A DNA stretch of 64,000 bases from Diatrype stigma (taxonomy: Eukaryota; Ascomycota; Sordariomycetes; Xylariales; Diatrypaceae). The stretch lies in NCBI GenBank assembly GCA_022225965.2, contig JAKJXP020000104.1, positions 1 through 64,000 of the forward strand, read 5' to 3'. The notes under the pieces were generated by a model. The model worked only from the letters and a program-made list of their open reading frames with translations. It was not told the origin of the DNA and searched no databases. The position numbers were made by a program, and so were the translations under genes. Of this stretch, positions 56,326 to 64,000 are shown piece by piece (positions within the stretch are counted from its first letter, which is position 1; every line of letters starts with the position of its first letter).

Positions 56326-57186
56326 ATGTCGTTCCGGCCGATATGGGCGCGTCTCTGGAGGTCTCCGCTGCGGCTGTTGCATAAGCAAAGCTCCTCCGAC
56401 CCCCTGGTCGCCAGCGACAGCGTCAACGGCAGCGCCGGCAGCTCGCGGGCCCGGGCCATCGGCAGGTTCGGGTTCTACATGTTCTCGTTCGCCATGTGGC
56501 TGCCGGCACTGTCCATGTTCAACGACAACGTGCTGGAGTTCACCAAGATCAGCGGCCCGTCCATGTACCCGTTCCTGAACCCCGAGCGCGACCGGACGCT
56601 GCGCCGCGACATCGTGCTGAGCTACAAGTACGGCGCCCAGGACGACCTGCGGCGCGGCATGATCGTCACGTTCTGGTAAGTTTTGAGTGAGTGAGTGGGT
56701 GAGCGAGCGAGCGAGCAAGCGAGTCGTTATAACCGTTGACTTCCATATTCCATGGAGGGAGGGAGTCGCACCATGCATACATATACATGTGCTTCTTCTT
56801 ATATGTGTTTATATATGCATTGGTGGTAACAAGTCCGGATCTGATGCCCAGGGGCTGACTCATTGCATGCGTGAACTGCTTGTTGCGCCAACTTTTTTAG
56901 GAGCCCGTGGAATCCTGAGATGGTAGTAGTCAAGAGGATTATCGGACTAGAAGGCGACGTGGTTCGAACCAGGGACCCGTTTCCTGTTCCCATGGTCAGG
57001 ATACCTCCGGGTCATGTCTGGGTCGAAGGCGACGGAGGCGAACGCGACAGCTGGGATAGCAATGCCTATGGGCCGATAGCAACAGCCCTCATCATTGGGA
57101 AGGTCACACACATCGTATGGCCATTCCATCGGGCAGGCCGTGTGCCCTGGGAGCAACACGCAGAGCAGTTTCGCAAGCACGTATAA
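56326..57186 (+). CDS. IMP2: mitochondrial inner membrane protease subunit 2
   Basis: IMP2 is a type I signal-peptidase-like enzyme of the IMP complex that removes sorting signals from proteins in the intermembrane space (for example cytochrome c1). Exons are 56326-56675 and 56901-57186, giving 211 residues. The intron (GTAAGT...TTTTTTAG) joins MIVTFW to SPWNPEMVVVKR in phase. The ATG at 56326 gives MSFRPIWARLW. One membrane helix follows (GFYMFSFAMWLPALSMF). The catalytic Ser is in SGPSMYPFLN (Ser 79) and the catalytic Lys in VVVKRIIGLEGD (Lys 128). The box GHVWVEGDGGERDSWDSNAYGPI is the usual signal-peptidase box E region. The C-terminal end VWPFHRAGRVP is typical. Confidence 0.94.
56683..56723. 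repeat. (GAGT/GAGC)n tetranucleotide repeat in the IMP2 intron
   Basis: Directly after the donor site: GAGTGAGTGAGTGGGTGAGCGAGCGAGCGAGCAAGCGAGT. The array contains several GTGAGT/GTGAGC strings that look like alternative splice donors. Confidence 0.85.
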
Positions 57187-58025
57187 GTGGTCTTAGTGGT
57201 CTTCAAAGTCTAGAAATCGTAAAGCCGGGTGTCCGATGTCCCTATATTACCCCTCGGCCTCTTCACGGAGGGAGTGATCTACTTCATGAACCACTTAATA
57301 ATACATGTAGGGCTCTTGTGGGTTCTCGGTTCTAATACAGGCAGACAGGCAGACAGGCAGGCATCTTGGCATATTTCGAGAAATCGCCTTCGGGGCTTCT
57401 CATATCTCATATGCCCATGCAGAGTCATACCTGCTGACATCCAGACATTCAGACATCTTATCCAGACAGCCACACATTCATGCCATCATGGTCAGGTCCA
57501 GTTCTATACTTAGTACAAATCGCAATCTATAGGTACGTGTATACCTACGTGTAAAGCTTAATTGCACCGGCTATCTGCGGTAGTGGGGATGCCACTATAA
57601 GATCGAGCCAATGGCGACGGAGCTTACTGTCAACCGATAAGCTAAAGCCGCCTTAAGGCTAGCGACCAAAAAATTGCCGTATCTCACAATATCCAAGATT
57701 CTCTTTTGGCTGCGTGACTGTGCCGTGGGGCACATTCTTCTCAGCGCATTCGCATTCCGCATTCCGCACTGCCTTTGGTGTTTGGTTCCTGATTTGGATC
57801 CCTACAGCTTGACAAGACAGACAGACATATCATCTTGGGTCCGAGACCTTCCTATAATATCCCTGGGTCCTAAACAGCGAGTTTTCCCTAGTACGCCCGC
57901 CCGCCAAACCCTTCCGAGCTTCCCTCCTTTCTGCACTGGCCCCTGCCAACGATGGACCCTGAGTTGACACAGGCCTCGAACCGGATTTCAGTCATAGCAC
58001 CTAGCGGGAGTCGCATGGTTAGAAG
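57187..58025. other. spacer
   Basis: No supportable gene. It contains a short CAGACAGG repeat (57340-57362). A 97-codon open frame at 57674-57967 has no recognisable features and overlaps the likely promoter of the carrier gene. Confidence 0.4.
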
Positions 58026-59268
58026 ATGACCATAAGTGAAGATGGCGGGCAAGAGGATCGCCCGCCAATTCTCTACGTGAGTGTGAACTCCCCCCCGAGA
58101 TGTCCCGTCTGACCCTTTTTTTGGCGCCGGTAGTCCATGATCGCCGGTGGGCTCGGAGGTACAACTGGTGACATGCTTATGCACTCGCTCGACACCGTTA
58201 AAACTCGACAACAAGGTGACCCCCATTTCCCACCGAAATACACATCGTTGGGGTCGTCATACTACACAATATGGAGGCAAGAGGGCATCCGGCGCGGGCT
58301 TTATGGCGGCTGGCTTCCCGCCATGATGGGGTCTTTCCCGGGAACCGTTCTGTTCTTTGCTACCTACGAATGGAGCAAGCGGCACATGATAGATTACGGG
58401 ATCCAGCCGCATGTGTCGTACTTGACTGCCGGTATGTGACCAGGGCTCTTGCCTATCCCGACAACTCCCTTTGGGAATAGATGCTGACGATAGCGTATCA
58501 GGGTTCCTTGGTGACCTAGCGGCCTCCATAGTCTACGTCCCGTCAGAAGTATTGAAGACACGCCTGCAACTTCAAGGACGCTACAACAATCCCTACTTCA
58601 AATCTGGCTACAACTATCGCGGCACGTACGATGCTACCAGGACGATTGTCAGAACGGAGGGCTTCGCAGAGTTGTTTTCCGGATTTAAGGCCACGTTGTA
58701 TCGAGACCTCCCCTATTCTGCCTTTCAATTCATGTTTTACGAGCAGTTCCACCATTGGGCATGCGACTGGAAACAGAGCCGGGACATTGGAATCCCGCTT
58801 GAACTGCTTACCGGAGCTGCTGGCGGAGGCCTGGCCGGTGTCCTTACCTGCCCTCTCGATGTAGTCAAGACCAGACTCCAGACGCAGATCGACGCGGTGC
58901 CCGTGATGGGCCAATCCAAGGAGCGTGCCGTGACGGATGCGAAATCTGGCTTGAAGGAGACACCTACCCAGCATGTGCAACCAAAATCACCACCGAAGCA
59001 AATCCAACGACCCATATCCACTTCATCTCCCTCCACACACACCCCAGCCCCAGGCGCCGCCACTTTGGATACGGAATCCGTTGTGAAGGGGCTGCGGATC
59101 ATATATAAGACGGAAGGCCTCGCCGGCTGGTTTAGGGGGGTCGGGCCCCGTTTTGTGTGGACGAGCGTCCAGAGCGGCTGCATGTTGTTCTTATACCAAA
59201 CGATACTGCGTCGTATGCAAGACGTGTTTCCGGTCCAGGCACCAGAAGACGCTGCGTACAAGGCGTAG
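58026..59268 (+). CDS. mitochondrial carrier, MME1-like
   Basis: Member of the SLC25 carrier family, inner membrane. Exons are 58026-58076, 58134-58431 and 58502-59268, giving 371 residues. Introns (GTGAGT...CCGGTAG; GTATGT...GTATCAG) are in phase (RPPILY-SMIAGGLGG; LTAG-FLGDLAAS). Three carrier repeats each have the PxD/ExxK-type signature: HSLDTVKTR, VPSEVLKTRLQLQGRYNNPYF and CPLDVVKTRLQTQ. The second signature starts with Val instead of Pro. The string FLGDLAASIVYVPSEVLKTRLQ closely matches what I know of yeast MME1 (YMR166C), reported as a mitochondrial Mg exporter, and the length agrees. A Ser/Thr/Pro-rich insert (about residues 290-330) lies in a matrix loop before the last repeat. The substrate assignment is by similarity only. 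Confidence 0.87.
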
Positions 59269-59921
59269 GGTTTGTACAGATATCACGCTGGGGGTGGCCA
59301 TGTGTATAAACACTGTAACAGGGTAGATGCATTTACACGGCGTTGAGGGCGGGAAGACATAGACAAAGAAGGGTATATATAAGATAGATAGATGTTCAAA
59401 CTCAAATCAGTCAAAGCGTATATACATTCCCATGTAAACGAGGGTCCCCTTGGTTTTCTCGTTGAGTGTTTCTTGCTTCAGGGTTTTTTGAAGCTGAGTT
59501 TGTACGGTTATTCACGATGAGAAATTATATACCATAGTAAGCTCGATCGAGGTCTTGGGTACTCGAATATCACTTAAGTGGGATATACGAAATAATTATG
59601 GGTCCAGCCTACATACCTACCCGCAACCCACCAGCCCGCCTACGTACTTCTTAGTAAGGAAGTGATAGGTGTGTCTGTATGTACAATACATACCTGACCT
59701 ACCTATAGGTAGGCACTTTAGTGGGCGGCACTTTAGTTGGTAGATTTTGCTGTGGGTTCGATCGAATCGAATGATCGGATTCCCATGTACGATATAATGA
59801 AGGTCACTACAGCAAGCAGTCGGACGAGGCATTCCTGAGGTGCTAATTGACTGGCAGTTCTAGGATCGATCGCCTCGTTCCGACATCCTCCAAACAAATT
59901 AAGCGAGGCCGAGGCCGAGTT
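59269..59921. other. spacer and 5' leader of the PPR gene
   Basis: No gene is seen. A sequence GCTAATTGACTGGCAG (59842-59856) looks like a branch point plus acceptor and may end an intron in the 5' UTR of the PPR gene. TACCTACC-type repeats occur at 59610-59715. Confidence 0.4.
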
Positions 59922-62900
59922 ATGTCGCCTCCATTGCCTGTCCCGTCCAAGGCCGCCATCCATGCCCTCCGAGGCCTCGCTTTCGGCACGTCATGCGCCA
60001 TTGGCGTCCTCCTTGAAGACCGACGACGACGTATCAGCACTCTGAGGACCGCAATCCATAATGCCCAGAGGTTAAAGGCATCGCGCCACTATCATGGTGC
60101 TCTGGAGTATGGCACGTTGTCGCTTGACGCCGACGATGCCGTCCTGTTGTACAATGGCCACAACGAGTGCGGCGATCACTCTTCAGTCACACCTTCTCCC
60201 TGGGGTAGATCGAGCGAAGATGCCACCCAAAACCCCCCGGAGGATGCCCCGTTCATACCGCCACCAGAGCGCAATGAGGGCGTCTATTATACACATGCGC
60301 AACAAGCCGAAGCTCCATTACAACAAGAGCCGATATGGCCTAGCGAAGAGCCTACAATACCCCCGCGAAAGGAGCCACCTCTCCCGCAAGGAGAGCCACC
60401 TCCCACGGCACCGGCACCTACCACATTGGTGAAGCCCAGACTTCCCTTGCGGGGTGGTACAGGGGGCTGGGGAGCAAAGTCTATCAAGCCAATGAACCCT
60501 CGCCCGCCGAAGAAGACTGATCCTGCCTCCATCGCGAGGAGTATCACTGAAACCCTGGATAGCCATGATGAGGAGAGGCTGGAGCGTGCGCTGGCCAAGT
60601 TCTATACTAGTCCCGACACAGGATACATGTTGGAAAGCCTTGGTGATGCTTGGTTGGAAATAACAGCCCGTCTCTCGAAAGCATGCCAACTGCAACGCAG
60701 GTGGGAGGATGCGGCTAGGGTCGTCGGGCGTGTGTTAGAAGGCCCTAAAATGGCCGAATCGTGGTACTTTGCTCACGACCCCTTTCCAATCATCGACTTC
60801 TATCTGTCTCTAGATAGCCGAGAATGTCCTGGCGCCTTCACGAGGGCCTCGCAACTGTTCTTGGCGACCTTTACAGAAAAGCCCCTTTCCAATTATCTGG
60901 AGGTCGAACGTGTGGGAAAGTGGCTCTTCGAAAGAGCTCTTACTCTGGGCCAATTCGACAAGATGCATTCGATATATTGGAGGGTACTTGTTCAGATAGA
61001 AGGGGATCCCACCTTCACAGCGTGGGCCATCGAGCTACTGTCAGAGCGCCATGACTACAAAAATGTGGTCAAGTATTTCTTGCTCAACTTCACGAAATTG
61101 GTTCCAGATGAGTTGGTTTTTAACAACACGGTGAACCATGTCGTAAATGCCGTAGAGGCCATGAAGGGGCTGAAGGCATCTCAAGTTTTCCGTGCTTATG
61201 CGCGGATGAAAACACTTGGCGACGGATCGTTGAGGACCGGATGGGTCATGCAACTCTTACAGGCGCACTGGAAGCGCCATGAGGACTTCTCCCGGTCCAA
61301 AGAACTCTTCGATGAGGCTAGGTCCCTTGGGCTGCTCGACCGGGTTGCCCACCCCCAAGGTGTTTATTGCGTCATGGTTGAAATCGCGATTAGGGCCGAT
61401 AAAGTAGATGTGGCAACGGCCTACTATGATGAGTTGGTCGTGCTGTTTCCCGACATGGCCTCAGACGTTCAACTAAAAGGATACTTCGCCTTAGCTAAGG
61501 CGAAGGCTGGTGATTGGGAAGGCGTGTACAGAGACTTCACAGAGATGCATTCCAACAGCCATAGACAACAGGATGAGTACAACGAGGCTTTCATCAGTGT
61601 CCTAAAAGTCTTCTTGATTGATCACCCCGTTGCCGATGTTCAGGACTTCATAACCATATACACTCGTGATCTTCATGTGGGTATGCATCGGTACATCGTC
61701 ACTCTGGTGGCCAACAAATACGGCCAGTGTCGCGACGTGTCGGGGTTTTTGGACTGGCTCAAGTATTGCAGCGAGGCCGGGTTCGCTCCCGATCCCGTTT
61801 TCTGTAACGCCGTACTTCACAACTGTCGGACGCAGTGGAAGTTTAGCTTCAAAGAATTGGTCGATTTTGTGTCGGCAATGCGCCAGGTCAACCCTTCGAT
61901 TACTGATGATTCGACGGAAAGGATCCTGAGCCAAAGTGCGCGTGCTGCAGGTATGAAGATCGACAACAAACGAGGTCGTCGAGTAGGCGTTTTCGTGAAC
62001 AAGCTAGCCTACGTGGGAAGGTCGATGAACAACCGCGACGTCTACGAGGCCATGAACCAGGAGATCGGTTGTGGCAACCACGCAGCGGCGGTTTCCATCT
62101 ACAAGCGAGCGATGCGATTCGGCATGCCCTTCTGCAGCCATTGCTTCCGTCTAGCTATAACAGCAGCCTTGGAGTTGAACGGAGCCGGTCCAGCATTCGA
62201 TCTCATCAGCAATGCGCATGCGCAGGGCCAGGACGTCACCTCCGCCGTCTCGGTTTTTATCCGACATCAGATCGACAACTTCCGAGCCGGCGCCGGCGAC
62301 ATCATCCAGCACATCCAGAACCTCATCAGCCGCTTCGAGGCGCTGCACATCACCATCGACGCGTCGGCTCTCACGCACACGGCCCTCGTCTGCGTCAAGC
62401 TGGGACAGCACAGCAAGGCGGTCACCCTGTGCCAAATCGCGATGGCGCGGAGCGGCGCCCCCGCCAACCCCTGCTTTTCCCGGCAGTGTTACCGGGCGCT
62501 GCTGATGGCGTACTCGCAGACGCTCGATGTGCGCGGGATGGATTCCCTCATGGCTGCGCTCTGGGACGGCCAGCAGTGCCGGTTCGGCCTCGAGAAGCAG
62601 ACCTTGGTCGCCCTGCGCTCCACCCTCAAGCAGGTCCGGTCCTACGGCGATGGCCCCCTTGCTCTCTCCATGCAGGACATCCTGGAGCGCGCCATCGCGT
62701 ACGCCAAGCGCCAGCGCGTCCAGAACACGGAGGAGCGCCGCGTCATCCGGCAGGAGACCCTGCGCATCATGAACGATGCGCTCGCAGATTTCCAGGAAAG
62801 GGGGCTGATGGAGGAAGTTAGGGATGAAGAGGTAGAAGAGGATGAGGATGAGGATGAGGAAGAGGATGATTGGGACGGGTACAAGGGTGTGGCCGGCACT

Positions 62901-62972
62901 GGCGAAGTAGAGGAGGATAAGGATGATGATGATGATACTGTTGCGTCGGTTTATCGCGATCAGCCACCATAA
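59922..62972 (+). CDS. pentatricopeptide repeat (PPR) protein, probably mitochondrial
   Basis: Single-exon frame of 1016 residues from the ATG at 59922 (MSPPLPVPSKAAIHAL). The frame stays open upstream to 59847 but has no earlier ATG. The N-terminus is Ala/Arg-rich (AAIHALRGLAFGTSCAIGVLLEDRRRR) and fits a mitochondrial targeting segment. A Pro/Glu-rich linker follows (PPRKEPPLPQGEPPP). From about 200 on the protein is helical, with PPR-like units such as VEIAIRADKVDVATAYYDELVVLFPD, GFAPDPVFCNAVLHNC and ETLRIMNDALADFQERG. The very acidic C-terminal tail (EEVEEDEDEDEEEDDWDGY) is unusual for an RNA-binding protein. Fungal PPR proteins of this size act on mitochondrial mRNAs (for example CYA-5/Pet309 on cox1). 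Which transcript this one serves cannot be told. Confidence 0.82.
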   Translation: MSPPLPVPSKAAIHALRGLAFGTSCAIGVLLEDRRRRISTLRTAIHNAQRLKASRHYHGALEYGTLSLDADDAVLLYNGHNECGDHSSVTPSPWGRSSEDATQNPPEDAPFIPPPERNEGVYYTHAQQAEAPLQQEPIWPSEEPTIPPRKEPPLPQGEPPPTAPAPTTLVKPRLPLRGGTGGWGAKSIKPMNPRPPKKTDPASIARSITETLDSHDEERLERALAKFYTSPDTGYMLESLGDAWLEITARLSKACQLQRRWEDAARVVGRVLEGPKMAESWYFAHDPFPIIDFYLSLDSRECPGAFTRASQLFLATFTEKPLSNYLEVERVGKWLFERALTLGQFDKMHSIYWRVLVQIEGDPTFTAWAIELLSERHDYKNVVKYFLLNFTKLVPDELVFNNTVNHVVNAVEAMKGLKASQVFRAYARMKTLGDGSLRTGWVMQLLQAHWKRHEDFSRSKELFDEARSLGLLDRVAHPQGVYCVMVEIAIRADKVDVATAYYDELVVLFPDMASDVQLKGYFALAKAKAGDWEGVYRDFTEMHSNSHRQQDEYNEAFISVLKVFLIDHPVADVQDFITIYTRDLHVGMHRYIVTLVANKYGQCRDVSGFLDWLKYCSEAGFAPDPVFCNAVLHNCRTQWKFSFKELVDFVSAMRQVNPSITDDSTERILSQSARAAGMKIDNKRGRRVGVFVNKLAYVGRSMNNRDVYEAMNQEIGCGNHAAAVSIYKRAMRFGMPFCSHCFRLAITAALELNGAGPAFDLISNAHAQGQDVTSAVSVFIRHQIDNFRAGAGDIIQHIQNLISRFEALHITIDASALTHTALVCVKLGQHSKAVTLCQIAMARSGAPANPCFSRQCYRALLMAYSQTLDVRGMDSLMAALWDGQQCRFGLEKQTLVALRSTLKQVRSYGDGPLALSMQDILERAIAYAKRQRVQNTEERRVIRQETLRIMNDALADFQERGLMEEVRDEEVEEDEDEDEEEDDWDGYKGVAGTGEVEEDKDDDDDTVASVYRDQPP

Positions 62973-63688
62973 AATGACGAGAGCATCCTACTACGACCAA
63001 ACACACCGCCACTACCACCACCACCACAATCTACTATCCCCAAAAATCGCCGCGGATACCATTGAAAAATATGAGGGAACGCGGGTGGATGCGTAATCGA
63101 ATACGTACCTAGTTACATGATGCATATACTGGAGGAGTGAGGTTATCCTCCATCCTACATAAGGGACTGTATATAGTAGTATCTTATATATCAAGCATCA
63201 ACCACGAGGAAGTCAGTGTTGGGTGGTAATCATCGTGCCATTATGAGCTTTTCACCCTTTTTCTGGATGCTCGGCCCTTATACTTATTTGCAAGCGAGGG
63301 GATGGTATGCTATATTGTCAAGTGTTGGCGTATGATATCCTACTAGCTAAGATTCACATCGGAAAATTCCGTAGCTTCTTTCAAAGTGCATCGTATATGG
63401 TTCTCCAAAGATAGAGGCCAATGAATCACTATTGGATTGCCTCTGCTCTTCGGCATGCTGTGTGACTGGCTAACATTTCAGACAAACCCGGAACTACCAG
63501 TGCATTGCTTAAAAGGCCCTCTCTGATATTGACGGGACTTGTATACAAACCGCCCGTCACAAGATGAAGGCATCTTTTCTTCCGCTATACCGCGTCGCAG
63601 CTAGTCACCATATACACAAGAACGACATCCCACTCGAAGATTGCCCCTCGAAAAATCACCCACACACACAATAGGTTCACTAGGAACC
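62973..63688. other. spacer and promoter of the CVNH gene
   Basis: No supportable gene. A short CCACCACCACCAC run lies at 63007-63026. The last 100 bp before 63689 are C/A-rich with a CACACACACA run (63659-63670). Confidence 0.45.
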
Positions 63689-64000
63689 ATGAAGCTCGAA
63701 CTTTCGATATGGATGCTCAGCAGCTTGCCGGCGATCCAGGCCGCCCGATCTCCGGCTATTGCTACTGTCCGCACTTTCAACCAAGATTGCCAAGACAAAT
63801 CGCTCAGTCAGGATGCTGGTGGCCACTGGATTTTGGGTGCCTCTTGCAGGAAAGATTCATCGACCACGAAGAAACCGAGTCATATTGACTTGGGCCAGTG
63901 CTATGGCAGCAGCAACGGAAGTCTGGTAGCGCAGGACAAGTGAGGTTGACTGACGAATCCCCCCTTGGCCCCTCCCTCTTCCACCCTACGAATGAGATTT
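63689..64000 (+). CDS. secreted cyanovirin-N homologue (CVNH) lectin, cut by the window end
   Basis: Exon 1 begins at the ATG 63689 (MKLELSIWMLSSLPAIQA, a signal peptide) and is open to about 63940, where CAG GAC AA precedes a GTGAGG donor. A stop in the readthrough frame follows at once, so an intron is expected and the rest lies outside the window. After the signal the sequence shows the CVNH half-domain pattern: FNQDCQDKSLSQDAG, then HWILGASCRKD (the L.A.C element), then HIDLGQCYGSSNGSLVAQ (the S-IDL..C.GN.NG.L element). CVNH proteins are mannose-binding lectins found in ferns and filamentous fungi. A signal peptide suggests an extracellular or cell-wall role. Only the first part of the domain is present here. 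Confidence 0.75.

Noticed and set aside
63541..63560. ACCGCCCGTCAC string similar to the conserved 3' end of small-subunit rRNA
   Set aside because: Only about ten bases match, and the flanking DNA shows no helix 44/45 sequence. Taken as chance.

Overview
The window is nuclear DNA of a filamentous ascomycete (Pezizomycotina), most likely a Sordariomycete. The evidence is short GT-AG introns (about 50-220 nt) with CTAAC/CTAAT branch sites, moderately GC-rich coding DNA (very GC-rich in several genes), AT-richer spacers, and a set of conserved fungal genes: VTC4, OST1, RPC40, NTE1, PIL1/LSP1, an MME1-type carrier and a fungal PPR protein. I could not assign a genus. Exon structures were worked out by hand from splice signals, reading phase and family knowledge. 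No database search or alignment software was used.

Positions 1-8 kb form the accessory-looking part. A 2.6 kb gene-free stretch is followed by a head-to-head pair of paralogues of an unrecognised family (2672-3875 minus, 3922-5302 plus), each with a reading-frame lesion. Next comes about 2.6 kb of AT-rich, gene-poor DNA with coding-like scraps on the minus strand. At 7.9-10.0 kb lies a long low-complexity protein with an N-terminal Cys/His module.

From 10.7 kb onward the window is mostly conserved housekeeping genes: complex I 49 kDa subunit (-), VTC4 polyphosphate polymerase (-), RMT2 arginine methyltransferase (+), hexokinase (-), OST1 (+), a small His-rich protein (+), an eisosome PIL1/LSP1 protein (+), COQ6 (+), a cytochrome P450 (-), a protein kinase-like gene (-), RPC40 (+), the NEDD8 E1 subunit UBA3 (-), TEL2 (+), a Pro-rich hypothetical protein (+), a secreted GDSL esterase (-), NTE1 (-), eIF2-alpha (+), the IMP2 protease (+), an MME1-like mitochondrial carrier (+) and a large PPR protein (+). 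The last gene is a secreted cyanovirin-N-like (CVNH) protein cut by the window end.

The genes do not form a pathway cluster. Several are mitochondrial (nuo-49, COQ6, IMP2, the carrier, the PPR protein), but they are interspersed with unrelated functions, as is usual in fungi. The P450, kinase-like, GDSL and CVNH genes are the more lineage-variable entries. Several genes have exons too short to appear as open frames (the 17-nt last exon of nuo-49, the 35-nt last exon of RMT2, the 49-nt GDSL-motif exon of the esterase), and these change the predicted termini. I found no CRISPR array, rRNA or convincing tRNA, and no intact transposon. The least explained features are the damaged paralogue pair, the Cys/His low-complexity protein and a recurrent CCTAGGTA palindrome in spacers.
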